In this document: positions 36,441 through 45,944 of the stretch, piece after piece
Position numbering within the stretch: the stretch's first letter is position 1
How the letters are laid out: every line of letters begins with the position of its first letter
Source: Rhizobium mesoamericanum STM3625
GTDB taxonomy: Bacteria; Pseudomonadota; Alphaproteobacteria; Rhizobiales; Rhizobiaceae
DNA length: 64,000 nt
Assembly: GCF_000312665.1 (NCBI RefSeq)
Contig: NZ_HF536772.1
Span: forward strand, 2,973,380-3,037,379
Direction of reading: 5' to 3'
Translations under genes and position numbers: made by a program
Notes under the pieces: model-generated
Database searches by the model: none
Told to the model about the DNA's origin: nothing
What the model saw: the letters and a program-made list of their open reading frames with translations, nothing else

Positions 36441-37744
36441 CTTGTCTCCTCGGCAAGGTCGATCAGGTGCATGTAGGATCCCGCAATCCGGCCGCGCTGG
36501 AGGCCCGCTTGCCCGAGATCGTTGCCCAGGGCGTCCTTCACCTGGAAAAGACGATCAGCCTCCCCCTCGGAAACCACGGCCGAATAGTGAAACTCGTGCG
36601 CCGTCATGGGCTCGTCGAAGTAAGACGCGTTCAGCGGCTTCACGCGCCGATAGCCGAGGTGCCGTTTCCGATCCTCGTAACTTGTGACGACAGGCAAGAG
36701 ACCGAGCATCTCATGACGTTCGCCGGTCCCGTCTATAAGAGCTTCGCCGAGAACCATGTAGCCGCCGCACTCTCCGTAGATCCGCACGCCCTTTTCGGCG
36801 GCATCGATCAGCTTTGCCCTGAAATTACAGGCTGAAGCAATCCGCCCGGGATGAAGCTCGGGATAGCCGCCTGGTAGATAGATCGCGTCTGCCGTCGGAT
36901 CGGGCGCCTCATCGGCAAGCGGGGAAAAGAAGGTAATTTCCGCGCCGCGCCGACGCCAGCCAAGCAACATATGCTCGTAGGAAAAGGCAAAGGCGATGTC
37001 GCGGGCCACAGCGATCCTGCTGCCAAGTGGCGGCAGGCGGGCAATGTTAGCGGTGGACGGGCGATTGAGCCCCTGGCGCGCAATGCGTAGCAGGAACTCA
37101 AAATTGCATTCTTCCGATACTGCATCCGCCGCATGCTCTATGAAGCTCTCGAGCGTCTGATGCTCTCCCGCCTGAACAAGGCCGAGATGCCTTTCCGGAA
37201 GGGCGATGTCATTGTCGCGGCGCACGACGGCAACGATCGGCATGCGGATTGCTTCGAGCGCATTGCGAAGCATCATCTCATGGCGTTCGCCGCCGACCTT
37301 GTTGAGGATCACGCCGGCGATGCGGACATCGGCACGGAAGCCCGCAAACCCTGTCACCAGCGCCGCCACCGATTGCGACATATGCGAAGCATCGACGACG
37401 AGCACCACGGAAAGCCCAAGCATCGCGGCGAGATCGGCCGCAGTCCCGTTCCCGTCGGTCGCACCATCGAAGAGACCCATCATCGCCTCGATGATGAGAA
37501 TGCGGTCGCCGGAGCGATGCAGGGCCGCGTTGGCAGCAATCAAGTCAGGGCGCATCGCCCAGGGGTCGAAGTTGAGACAGGCAACGCCGCTCGCAGCCGC
37601 ATGAAATGCCGGGTCGATATAATCTGGGCCCGCCTTCCCTGGCGCAATCGCAACACCGCGCCTGCGAAGCGCGCGCAGCAGTCCCAGCGTTACCGTCGTC
37701 TTGCCCGATCCGGAAGAAGGGGCTGCAATCAACAAACCGCTCAT
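36437..37744 (-). CDS. cobB: Hydrogenobyrinic acid a,c-diamide synthase CobB
   Basis: The 435-residue glutamine- and ATP-dependent amidase amidates side chains a and c. The N-terminal P-loop domain has LIAAPSSGSGKTTVTLGLLR; the C-terminal class I-like glutaminase domain has the catalytic Cys in RIYGECGGYMVLGE and a conserved His in TAHEFHYSAV. With CobN present in this window the pathway is aerobic, so hydrogenobyrinate is the expected substrate. It overlaps both cobA and cobC by 4 bases. Confidence 0.94.
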   Translation of the reverse strand: MSGLLIAAPSSGSGKTTVTLGLLRALRRRGVAIAPGKAGPDYIDPAFHAAASGVACLNFDPWAMRPDLIAANAALHRSGDRILIIEAMMGLFDGATDGNGTAADLAAMLGLSVVLVVDASHMSQSVAALVTGFAGFRADVRIAGVILNKVGGERHEMMLRNALEAIRMPIVAVVRRDNDIALPERHLGLVQAGEHQTLESFIEHAADAVSEECNFEFLLRIARQGLNRPSTANIARLPPLGSRIAVARDIAFAFSYEHMLLGWRRRGAEITFFSPLADEAPDPTADAIYLPGGYPELHPGRIASACNFRAKLIDAAEKGVRIYGECGGYMVLGEALIDGTGERHEMLGLLPVVTSYEDRKRHLGYRRVKPLNASYFDEPMTAHEFHYSAVVSEGEADRLFQVKDALGNDLGQAGLQRGRIAGSYMHLIDLAEETR

Positions 37745-38592
37745 GCCGTCTCCCTACTGCTCGAACCTTGGAACGGATCCGGGCGCAACCTGCGTCCTGC
37801 GAGTGCGCCTAGCCAATCAAGCGACTGACGCAGCCGCACGACCTCCCCGACCACCACGATCGCCGGCGGCTCGAGACCGGAGACCGCGACAGCGGAAGGC
37901 GCTTCGTAAAGCGTCGTTTCGAGGACCTGTTGGTCGCCGGTCGATGCGTTGCAGACGAAGGCGACAGGTTCCACCGGGGACCGCCCTGCGGCAATGAGGT
38001 TCCTGCTGATCTGGGCGATATGCTTCATCGCCATATACATGACGATCACAGGGGAGCCCTTGCCGATGGCTTCCCAGTTAATGGCATCTGGCACGATGCC
38101 TGAAGAATCGTGCCCCGTCAGGAATGTCACTGCATGGTTGACATCCCTGTGTGTGACCGGAATACCGGCATAGGCCAGCCCGCCAATACCTGCGGTGATT
38201 CCGGGCACGATGCGGAACGGCACATTGTGCTCGACCAGCGTCAACGCCTCCTCGCCGCCCCGCCCGAAGACGAAGGGATCGCCTCCCTTCAGACGCAAGA
38301 CTCGCTTTCCGGCACGCGCAAGTTCGACAAGCCGCAGCGAAATGTCGCGCTGCTTGGCGGACGGCTTGCCACCACGCTTTCCCGCATATTCAAGCAGAGC
38401 GTCGGAGCGTGCGAGTGTCAGGCAGTCGGAATTCACCAGCGCGTCATGAACGACCACGTCCGCCTCCGCAAGGCCCTTGACGGCAAGAAGCGTCAACAGT
38501 CCGGGCTCTCCGGGACCCGCGCCGACAAGCCAGACGCTGCCCGGTTCAAGAGCCGGCAGATGTGAAAACGCAGCTTCGATCATTGGCATCAT
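37741..38592 (-). CDS. cobA: Uroporphyrinogen-III C-methyltransferase CobA
   Basis: The 283-residue SAM-dependent enzyme methylates uroporphyrinogen III at C2 and C7, the branch step into corrins. Family motifs are VWLVGAGPGEPGLLTLLAVKGL, VVHDALVN, RLKGGDPFVFGRGGEEA, VVPGITAGIGGLAYAGIPVTHR and VIVMYMAMKHI. It lacks the CysG dehydrogenase domain. ACGGGG lies about six bases before the start. It is the first gene of the cobABCD run; no riboswitch is visible in the 140 bases upstream. Confidence 0.95.
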   Translation of the reverse strand: MMPMIEAAFSHLPALEPGSVWLVGAGPGEPGLLTLLAVKGLAEADVVVHDALVNSDCLTLARSDALLEYAGKRGGKPSAKQRDISLRLVELARAGKRVLRLKGGDPFVFGRGGEEALTLVEHNVPFRIVPGITAGIGGLAYAGIPVTHRDVNHAVTFLTGHDSSGIVPDAINWEAIGKGSPVIVMYMAMKHIAQISRNLIAAGRSPVEPVAFVCNASTGDQQVLETTLYEAPSAVAVSGLEPPAIVVVGEVVRLRQSLDWLGALAGRRLRPDPFQGSSSRETA

Positions 38593-38732
38593 CTATGCCC
38601 CGTCGCTGGCAAGGTCAACGCCGCTGGTCGGGCAGGAACGAGATGTGAAGACACACCTGCTCCAACCGTTCTATCGCGCGTGATCGTTCCTTGCCGATCG
38701 CGCTCCGTAGCCAGTGTAATGACACCCAATCC

Positions 38733-39683
38733 TCACGTCCGCAGAAGTGTATCACGTATGAGATCGATGACTTTCTCCGATTGGATACCGGTGCAGACGA
38801 CCTGGCTTGGCATCCCATCCCAATCGCCCGGCGGGAAACGGCGACCGTCCGGTTTCACGATCGTCTGACCATCCGCAATCCCCTTGCAAACGACTCGCAC
38901 CGGGCCGCTGATGGTCGAAAACAGCTCGGGCACTACGACGTAGACGCAAGCGCAGCTGTCGTGAACCATCATGCCGTCTTCGACGGCGTGTTTGTAGAAG
39001 TCGATGTAGTCCTGCGAGAGATCGTTCAGCAGCTTGACTGCGCTGTCGCCCTTGGCGGCAATGTCTGCAAGATAGCTGCGGCTCATCGTCGTTATCGCCG
39101 TCACGTCGAGGCCGATGACGGCGACCTTCCAGGCCGCAGTGAGAACGATGTCTGCGGCCTCGGGATCACCGTGGATGTTGGCTTCGGCCACCGGCGACAC
39201 GTTGCCTGGAACATAGAAGTTGCCGCCCATAATGACGACGTCCTTCACAAGCCCGGCGATCTCCGGGTCCTCCTTGAGCGCCATCGCCAGATTGGTCATG
39301 CGACCGACCGCAACCAACCTGACCTCGCCCGGATTGGCACGGACCGTATCGATGATGAAGCGATGGGCAGGACGCGGATCGATCGGCAGGTCGATAGTTT
39401 CGGGCACCTCGATATTGCCGAGGCCGTTCTCCCCATGCACGAAGGTAGGCCATGCCCTTTCCTGTCGGGTTGGATCGATGGTTACGCTGGCGCCCTTGGC
39501 GACCGGCGCAGGAATGTTCCATTCGCGCTTCAGGAACAGCGCATTGCGTGTCGTCGTCTCCACCGACGCGTTGCCGAAGACGGTCGTGATACCGACCAGA
39601 TCGATTTCGGGATGGCGGTGCAGGAAGAGCAAAGCCATTGCATCATCGACGCCCGGATCCGTGTCATAAATGACCTTGTGCAT
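38733..39683 (-). CDS. Inosine-uridine preferring nucleoside hydrolase family protein
   Basis: The 316-residue enzyme cleaves the N-glycosidic bond of ribonucleosides. The calcium-binding signature is VIYDTDPGVDDAMAL at the N-terminus, the VGRMTNLAMAL and VVIMGGNFYVPGN segments are typical, and the active-site His/Asp lies in MMVHDSCACVYVV. The start at 39683 follows AGAGG. It sits between cobA and cobE without evident functional link to corrin synthesis; base salvage is the simplest role. Confidence 0.9.
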   Translation of the reverse strand: MHKVIYDTDPGVDDAMALLFLHRHPEIDLVGITTVFGNASVETTTRNALFLKREWNIPAPVAKGASVTIDPTRQERAWPTFVHGENGLGNIEVPETIDLPIDPRPAHRFIIDTVRANPGEVRLVAVGRMTNLAMALKEDPEIAGLVKDVVIMGGNFYVPGNVSPVAEANIHGDPEAADIVLTAAWKVAVIGLDVTAITTMSRSYLADIAAKGDSAVKLLNDLSQDYIDFYKHAVEDGMMVHDSCACVYVVVPELFSTISGPVRVVCKGIADGQTIVKPDGRRFPPGDWDGMPSQVVCTGIQSEKVIDLIRDTLLRT

Positions 39684-39756
39684 GAGTGTGCCTCTTTTCG
39701 TTATTGTCGCAGGGCAGCCGGACGGCGCCGAAAAGTCGGCGCCACCATAGCGCCCG

Positions 39757-40242
39757 CTAATCATTCTGCAACAGGGCACGCGCTATGGACGCCGTCGCGC
39801 GCTGCGACTTGATCTTCGGAACAACCAGCGCGGCATGCGGTCCAATCGCTGCAAGCGCTGCGGATTCCGCGACCCCATGACACCCCACCCGGGCGAAGAC
39901 GATCGGTGAAGGATTCTTCAGCCTCGGCGTTTCCGCTTCGAGCCGCATCGCGCTGAAGAGCAGGAGCGGCACCCCAAGGTCACGCGCCACCCCAAGGATC
40001 GCGGGCTCGTTGCCGCGAGTGTCGATGGATGCAACGCCCGAAAGCTCACCCGGGCCGATGCCCGCTGCCGCCAGCGCCGCACTGGCAAGCTCGTTCACCT
40101 CGTCTTGCGGCGTTCCACGCTCGCAGCCGATGCCGAGCACATACCGGTGCGTCCCATCGAATTCAAATCCAGTCCCGTGCGACAATGAAACCTGCCCCTG
40201 TGTTAACCAAGCCATTGCAGCACAGGGCCGGAAATGCAACAT
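39757..40242 (-). CDS. cobE: Cobalamin biosynthesis protein CobE (CbiG C-terminal-like)
   Basis: This is the aerobic-pathway CobE protein, similar to the C-terminal domain of CbiG. The family core is YVLGIGCERGTPQDEVNELASAAL, ASIDTRGNEPAILGVARDLGVPLLLFSA and VARVGCHG-like SPIVFARVGCHGVAESAALAA. CobE is thought to bind corrin intermediates; its exact reaction is not established. The start is uncertain: ATG at 40242 gives 161 aa, while ATG 40215 or TTG 40185 (after AGGGGCAGG) give shorter products closer to the family N-terminus. Confidence 0.85.
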   Translation of the reverse strand: MLHFRPCAAMAWLTQGQVSLSHGTGFEFDGTHRYVLGIGCERGTPQDEVNELASAALAAAGIGPGELSGVASIDTRGNEPAILGVARDLGVPLLLFSAMRLEAETPRLKNPSPIVFARVGCHGVAESAALAAIGPHAALVVPKIKSQRATASIARALLQND

Positions 40243-40274
40243 GCGCTGCGTACCACGTTCCAGAGTTTCCCTTC

Positions 40275-41060
40275 TTGTCCGATCTTGCCCCCCATCTCAT
40301 CGTCATGCTGGCCGCGGCCGGCTTTTTTGCCGGCTTTGTCGACTCCATTGCCGGCGGCGGGGGCTTGATTACCGTTCCGGCGATGCTGATCGCAGGTATT
40401 CCACCGCTGCAAACACTCGGCACCAACAAGGTACAGTCCGTGTTCGGGGCAGCCTCCGCGACGATTGCCTATGCCCGAAAGGGACATGTTCACCTGCGCA
40501 CCCAGCTGCCGATGGCACTGATGGCAATCTTCGGCGGCTCCCTTGGCGCTGCCTTGGCAACGATCGTGCCAGGAGACGTGTTACGCGCGATCATGCCGGT
40601 CCTTCTGGTGGCAATCGCACTCTATTTTGCGCTGAAGCCAAACCTCGGCGATGTCGACAAGCATCGCCGCATTACCCCCTTCGTTTTCGGCCTGACCCTG
40701 GTACCGGCCATCGGATTCTACGACGGTGTCTTTGGTCCCGGCACGGGATCGTTCTTCATGTTGTCCTTCGTGTCTCTTGCCGGTTTCGGCATGCTGAAGG
40801 CAACGGCGCATACCAAACTGTTGAATTTCGGCTCCAATGTCGGCGCTCTGATCGTCTTTGTTTCCTTCGGCGCGATCATTTGGAAGATCGGGCTGATGAT
40901 GGGCGTCTGCCAGTTCCTGGGCGCGCAGCTAGGCTCGCGCCTTGCGATGCGTACGGGCGCGCGCCTAATCAAGCCGCTGCTCGTCATCGTCTGCATCGCC
41001 TTCACGATCAAGCTCCTCGCCGATCCGGCCAATCCTATCCGCGTCTGGCTCGAGATCTGA
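40275..41060 (+). CDS. TSUP (TauE/SafE) family membrane transporter
   Basis: The about 261-residue protein has seven or eight predicted helices. The TSUP signature AAGFFAGFVDSIAGGGGLITVPAML lies at the N-terminus and is repeated in diverged form in the second half (IGFYDGVFGPGTGSFFMLSFV). Members export or import sulfite, sulfonates or organosulfur compounds; the substrate here is unknown. The start is uncertain: TTG at 40275 gives the usual N-terminal helix, while ATG 40185 and ATG 40305 are alternatives, and no clear ribosome site is visible. It is divergent from cobE. Confidence 0.85.
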   Translation: MSDLAPHLIVMLAAAGFFAGFVDSIAGGGGLITVPAMLIAGIPPLQTLGTNKVQSVFGAASATIAYARKGHVHLRTQLPMALMAIFGGSLGAALATIVPGDVLRAIMPVLLVAIALYFALKPNLGDVDKHRRITPFVFGLTLVPAIGFYDGVFGPGTGSFFMLSFVSLAGFGMLKATAHTKLLNFGSNVGALIVFVSFGAIIWKIGLMMGVCQFLGAQLGSRLAMRTGARLIKPLLVIVCIAFTIKLLADPANPIRVWLEI

Positions 41061-41093
41061 TATTGGCGGTCTGCCCGCGCGGGCTGGAAACAC

Positions 41094-41519
41094 CTAGAAC
41101 AATGCGAGCAGGAGCGCCCCACCAGCGATCAGGCTCACGCCGAGCCAATTCATGAGATTGAGCTTCTCACCGAGAAAGAATACTCCGAAAACCGCGACGA
41201 GAACGATCGAAAGCTTGTCGATCGGGGCGACGCGTGCGGCATCGCCGATCTTCAGTGCGCGGAAGTAGGCAAGCCAGGAGGCGCCGGTCGCCGCCCCGGA
41301 AAGGCAGAGGAACAGCCACGTCTTGCCTGTAATGCTGGAGAACGGCTGCCATTGCCCGGTCGCCGCAACAATGGCGCTGATGATGAAGACGATAACGACG
41401 GTGCGGATCAGGGTGGCAAGATCGGAATTGACGCCAGCAACGCCGATTTTCGCAAAGATCGCCGTCAACGCGGCGAAAGCCGCCGAAAGCACCGCCCAGA
41501 AAATCCAGCTCTGCGTCAT
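41094..41519 (-). CDS. Half-size EamA/DMT-superfamily transporter
   Basis: The 141-residue protein is about half the length of a standard DMT transporter and has five predicted helices, ending in the EamA signature PIDKLSIVLVAVFGVFFLGEKLNLMNWLGVSLIAGGALLLAL. A single EamA domain would have to dimerise. Its first base overlaps the last base of cobO, so it is co-translated with cobalamin genes. A role in moving a cobalamin precursor or an unrelated metabolite is possible but unproven. Confidence 0.85.
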   Translation of the reverse strand: MTQSWIFWAVLSAAFAALTAIFAKIGVAGVNSDLATLIRTVVIVFIISAIVAATGQWQPFSSITGKTWLFLCLSGAATGASWLAYFRALKIGDAARVAPIDKLSIVLVAVFGVFFLGEKLNLMNWLGVSLIAGGALLLALF

Positions 41520-42151
41520 CAGAACTCCACTCCCGGCTGCCCCTTGATGCCCGAGCGGAACGGATGCTTGATCAGCTCCATCTCGGTCACCAGATCGGCA
41601 ATCTCGATCAGTTCGTCCTTGGCGTTGCGACCGGTAAGAACGACATGGGTCATATACGGCTTCTCGTTCTTCAGAAACGCCACGACCTCGTTGATATCGA
41701 GGTAATCATATCGAAGCGCGATGTTGATCTCGTCGAGTAGCACCATCGAATTCCGCTCGTCGCGGATCAGCTCCTTCGCCTTCTCCCAGGCAGCGCCTGC
41801 GGCCGCCATATCGCGAGCGCGATCCTGCGTCTCCCAGGTGAAGCCCTCCCCCATGGTGTGGAACTGACAGATGTCGGAGAAGTGCTTTTCGATCAGGTCT
41901 CGCTCCCCGGTCCACATCGCGCCCTTGATGAACTGCACGACCGCCGACGGCTTACCATGCGCGATGTGCCGGAAGATCATTCCGAAAGCCGACGACGACT
42001 TGCCCTTCCCCTTGCCGGTATGGACGATTATGAGGCCCTTTTCGTCCGTCTTCGTCGCCATGATCTTGTCGCGCGCGGCCTTCTTCTTCGCCATCTTCTC
42101 GGCGTGGCGTGCGTCGTCGTGGCCGGCAGGTTCAGCGGTTTCGTCGGTCAT
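41519..42151 (-). CDS. cobO: Cob(I)yrinic acid a,c-diamide adenosyltransferase CobO
   Basis: The 210-residue enzyme of the CobA/CobO/BtuR family adds the 5'-deoxyadenosyl ligand to the corrin cobalt. The P-loop is IIVHTGKGKGKSSSAFGM, with FIKGAMWTGERDL, TMGEGFTWETQDR and LLDEINIALRYDYLD as family signatures. A Lys/Asp-rich N-terminal extension of about 40 residues precedes the core. The start at 42151 follows GGGGAA and lies one base from the cobN stop. Confidence 0.94.
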   Translation of the reverse strand: MTDETAEPAGHDDARHAEKMAKKKAARDKIMATKTDEKGLIIVHTGKGKGKSSSAFGMIFRHIAHGKPSAVVQFIKGAMWTGERDLIEKHFSDICQFHTMGEGFTWETQDRARDMAAAGAAWEKAKELIRDERNSMVLLDEINIALRYDYLDINEVVAFLKNEKPYMTHVVLTGRNAKDELIEIADLVTEMELIKHPFRSGIKGQPGVEF

Positions 42152-42152
42152 A

Positions 42153-45100
42153 TCAATGTTCCCCGGATGCAAGCTTGCCCTGGTGCAAGCTGAATGTGTC
42201 TGAAAGGTCGAACCGCGCCGAATTGCTGCGTGGCGTCCAGAGGCGGCGATCGATCGCTTCGAGCAGCCGCTCCTTCATGTCGGCGAAGGCGGCCGGATTC
42301 TTCTCGGCCATGAAATCGCGGACCTTCGCATCGGCCAAGAAAGCCTGGTAGACGGCTTCGAAGTGATGGTTGCCGACCGCACCGGTCGTCGCGGCGAAGG
42401 CGAAGAGGTAATCGACGGTCGCAGCGATCTCGACAGCGCCCTTGTAACCATGGCGCATGACGCCATCGATCCACTTCGGATTGACGACCCGGCCACGCAC
42501 GACGCGCCCGATCTCTTCTTCCAGCGACCGGATCACCGGCTTCTCCGGCCTTGAGTGATCGTTGTGATAGATCGATGGCCGATCGCCGGCCAGCATCTCG
42601 GCTGCGACTGCCATCCCACCCTCGAACTGGTAATAGTCGTCACTGTCGAGAAGGTCGTGCTCGCGATTGTCCTGGTTCTGCACGACCGCCTGGATCGAGC
42701 GCAGCCGCTCTTCAAAGACGCCACGCTCTGCTCGACCTTCCTCGCCGGCGCCATAAGCGTAGCTTCCCCAGACAAGATAGGCTTCTGCCATATCCGCGCG
42801 ACATTCCCACCCCTTCTGATCGATCAGCGCCTGCAAACCGGCACCATAAGACCCAGGCTTCGAGCCAAAGATGCGATAACCGGCGCGACGGCCGGCCTGG
42901 GCTGCATCCAGCCCCGCCTCTTCAAGACGGGCAGCCTCACCGCGCATGCGCTGCGCAATCGGGTTGTCCGCAACGTCCTCCTCGAGTGCCCCGACAGCGC
43001 GGATTGCCTTGTCGAACAGCGCGATCTGTTCCGGAAAGGCATCCCGGAAGAACCCGGAGATACGCAGTGTCACATCGACTCGCGGCCGGCCGAGCAGCGC
43101 AGGGGGAATGATTTCATAGCCGGTGACGCGGCGCGAGGTCATATCCCATACCGGCTTCACGCCGATCAGGGCAAGCGCCTGGGCAATATCGTCGCCACCG
43201 GTGCGCATGTTTGAGGTGCCCCAGGCAGTCAGGCCAAAGGATACCGGCCATTCGCCGTGATCCTGCACATAACGGCGGACCAACAGTTCCGCGGACCTCT
43301 TGCCAAGTTCATAGGCCGCCGGCGTCGGCACGGCCCGGCTGTCGACGGAGTAGAAATTCCGTCCGGTCGGCAGTACGTCCGGTCGACCGCGCGTCGGGGC
43401 ACCCGATGGTCCCGGCGCCACGAAACGACCGTCGAGCCCTCGAAGCAGGCCTTCGATTTCCGCGCTCCCGCAGGCGAGAATGGCAGGTTTGAGCCGCGTT
43501 TCGATCTCCGCAAGAACAGCGCGGGTGGCCTGCCAATCCTCCGGACAGGCAAATTCGCCGGCCACCAGCCGTGACGCTAAGAGTTCGATCCGCTCGACGG
43601 CATCGCCGTTGGTTCTCCAGCTGGCGTCAGTGACGGCTAAAAGAATATCGGCAAACGGTCCGGTCCAAGCTCCGGCCATGTCGCAGTCGAGCGGGTCGAA
43701 CTCCAAGCCGAGATCCGCGGCAATCGCGCGCTGAAGGCTGCGGTCGCCTGCCTGTCCGAGCCCGCGCGGAACCCGGGCCAGCGCGACCGTCAGATCCGTC
43801 AGCAGCCGCCCCTGCGGCGAGACGCCGAAGACATGCAGGCCATTGCGGATCTGCATTTCCTTGAGATCGCAGAGATAAGCGTCGAGCTTCTTCAACGCCT
43901 CGGTCTCGCTCTCGGCCTTGTCGATGCCGGCATCGCGATCGAGGCCCATGTCTGCGACGAGATCGAGGATCTGCTTGCTGAGGAGCCGGATGCGGCGCGG
44001 ATCGCCGCCGGAGGCCTCGTAGTATTCGTCGACCAGCGCTTCCAGGTCTTTCAGCGGCCCGTAGCTCTCGGCACGTGTCAGCGGTGGCGTCAGATGATCG
44101 ATGATCACGGCGCCGGCGCGGCGCTTGGCCTGCGTCCCCTCGCCGGGATCGTTGACGATGAAGGGGTAAAGATGAGGCATGGGGCCGAGGATGGCTTCCG
44201 GGTAGCATTCCTCGGACAGCGCCAGCGCCTTGCCGGGCAGCCATTCCAGATTGCCATGCTTGCCCATGTGAACAACGGCGTGAGCGCCGAATTCATGGCG
44301 AAGAAAAGCATAGAAGGCGAGATAGCCATGCGGCGGCACCAGATCCGGGGAATGGTAGCTTTCCTTTGGATCGATATTGTAGCCGCGCGCCGGCTGGATG
44401 CCGACCAGCACCGCGCCGAGCCGCATGAATGGCAGCGCAAAGGCGCCGTCCACGACATAAGGATCGGCCTCAGGCGCACCCCAGCGTGCGCCGATCTCAT
44501 CCTGAATCTTTTTGGGAAGATCTCTGAAGAAGGCTTTGTAACGACTCAAGGAAAGTGTTTCGCGCACGAGCCTGCCGCCGGCGGCGGAATTTGTCGGCCC
44601 TTCCATCAGACGCCGGATCAGCTGATCGCCATCGTCAGGCACGCCCGAAACCGCATAGCCTGCGTTCCTCATGGCTTTCAGCGCCTCGACAGTGCTCGCC
44701 GGCGTATCCAGCCCAACACCGTTGCCGAGCCTGCCGTCGCGGTTCGGATAGTTCGCAATGACAATCGCGACCCGCCTGTCGCTTGCGACTGTGGTGCGCA
44801 GCTTTGCCCAATTGGACGCAAGCTTGGCGCCATAGCGCATCCGTTCGATGTCCGGTTCGCTCCCGACAATGTTGGCCTCTACCCGCGCGTCGTAGCGGGC
44901 AGCCGATTTGAAGGAGACCGCACGCGAGAGCACCCGCCCGTCCACCTCGGGCAGAGCGACATTCATGCCAAGATCACGGGCCGATAGCCCCTGGGAGGAC
45001 GCGGCCCAGGCCTGACGGGACGAGGCCGAAAAGATTGCCTGAAGTACGACAGCATCATTGGCCTCAAGCACGGTCGGTTCCCGATCCGCGCCAGGCGCAG

Positions 45101-45935
45101 ACACGGCAAAACCTGTCGTGTTGATCACCACTTCGGGCTTGATGACATCAAACACGCTTTCCAAAATGCCCTTCGACACCGGATCCTTGAGACTGTAGGC
45201 GAATACCGGCAGCGGCCTGATGCCTTCCGACAGCAGCGTGTCGACAAGGGCTTCCACCGGCCTTGTCTCGCCGCTCTGCACGAGCGCGCGATAGAAGCTG
45301 ATAGCGACCGTCGGGAGACGCGCGTTTTCCCGAGGAGCGCGAAGCCTTTCGTCGCAGGCTGCCTGCCACGCGTCGACGCCAAGAACGCCCTTGCCCGGCC
45401 ACCATATGCCCGCCTTCATCAGTGGAGATGCCGCTTCCGGTTTCTCCGCGCCCGACAGCATCGCGCCGACATAGGCCAGAAACGCCCGCGAATTGCCGTC
45501 GCCGCCTTCGATGAGGTACGTCCACAGCGCGTTCAGGTCTTCAAGCAGAACATTCGAAAACGGCGTCAACCCCGCGTCCGGCCTTGAATCTCCAGGCAGT
45601 ACGGCGATCAGCACCCCGCATCGCGCCGCCGCCGCATGAAGGGCCTCGAGCGCATAGTGGAAGTAGCTGGCGCCACCGAGCGCCCGGACAATGATCAGCT
45701 TGGCATGCCGGGCAGTCCGTTCGACGTAGGCATCGACTGACATCGGGTGCTTCAGGCTCATCAGGCTTGCCAGCCGCAACGAGAAGCCGCTCGCCGCTTC
45801 CTCGTAGGCGGCGGCTATCGCTGCAAGCTCGGTATCGGCAGCCGACAGGAACAGGACATCGCCGGGAGACTGACCGAGATCGATCGCCTCCTCGCCGTCG
45901 CTGATCGTTCCCTGCTGTGCCAGAAGCAGATGCAT
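42153..45935 (-). CDS. cobN: Cobaltochelatase subunit CobN
   Basis: This 1260-residue large subunit of the ATP-dependent aerobic cobaltochelatase (CobNST) inserts cobalt into hydrogenobyrinic acid a,c-diamide. The length and segments such as AVVHMGKHGNLEWLPGKALALSEECYPE, PFIVNDPGEGTQAKRRAGAVIIDHLTPP, SFGLTAWGTSNMRTGGDDIAQALAL and YHNDHSRPEKPVIRSLEEEIGRVVRGR are diagnostic for the CobN/BchH family. CobS and CobT are not in this window. It lies 9 bases after cobW. Confidence 0.96.
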   Translation of the reverse strand: MHLLLAQQGTISDGEEAIDLGQSPGDVLFLSAADTELAAIAAAYEEAASGFSLRLASLMSLKHPMSVDAYVERTARHAKLIIVRALGGASYFHYALEALHAAAARCGVLIAVLPGDSRPDAGLTPFSNVLLEDLNALWTYLIEGGDGNSRAFLAYVGAMLSGAEKPEAASPLMKAGIWWPGKGVLGVDAWQAACDERLRAPRENARLPTVAISFYRALVQSGETRPVEALVDTLLSEGIRPLPVFAYSLKDPVSKGILESVFDVIKPEVVINTTGFAVSAPGADREPTVLEANDAVVLQAIFSASSRQAWAASSQGLSARDLGMNVALPEVDGRVLSRAVSFKSAARYDARVEANIVGSEPDIERMRYGAKLASNWAKLRTTVASDRRVAIVIANYPNRDGRLGNGVGLDTPASTVEALKAMRNAGYAVSGVPDDGDQLIRRLMEGPTNSAAGGRLVRETLSLSRYKAFFRDLPKKIQDEIGARWGAPEADPYVVDGAFALPFMRLGAVLVGIQPARGYNIDPKESYHSPDLVPPHGYLAFYAFLRHEFGAHAVVHMGKHGNLEWLPGKALALSEECYPEAILGPMPHLYPFIVNDPGEGTQAKRRAGAVIIDHLTPPLTRAESYGPLKDLEALVDEYYEASGGDPRRIRLLSKQILDLVADMGLDRDAGIDKAESETEALKKLDAYLCDLKEMQIRNGLHVFGVSPQGRLLTDLTVALARVPRGLGQAGDRSLQRAIAADLGLEFDPLDCDMAGAWTGPFADILLAVTDASWRTNGDAVERIELLASRLVAGEFACPEDWQATRAVLAEIETRLKPAILACGSAEIEGLLRGLDGRFVAPGPSGAPTRGRPDVLPTGRNFYSVDSRAVPTPAAYELGKRSAELLVRRYVQDHGEWPVSFGLTAWGTSNMRTGGDDIAQALALIGVKPVWDMTSRRVTGYEIIPPALLGRPRVDVTLRISGFFRDAFPEQIALFDKAIRAVGALEEDVADNPIAQRMRGEAARLEEAGLDAAQAGRRAGYRIFGSKPGSYGAGLQALIDQKGWECRADMAEAYLVWGSYAYGAGEEGRAERGVFEERLRSIQAVVQNQDNREHDLLDSDDYYQFEGGMAVAAEMLAGDRPSIYHNDHSRPEKPVIRSLEEEIGRVVRGRVVNPKWIDGVMRHGYKGAVEIAATVDYLFAFAATTGAVGNHHFEAVYQAFLADAKVRDFMAEKNPAAFADMKERLLEAIDRRLWTPRSNSARFDLSDTFSLHQGKLASGEH

Positions 45936-45944
45936 GGGTCTGCC

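Noticed and set aside
38593..38732. Possible cobalamin riboswitch upstream of cobA
   Set aside because: No B12 box or characteristic hairpins are present on the minus strand.
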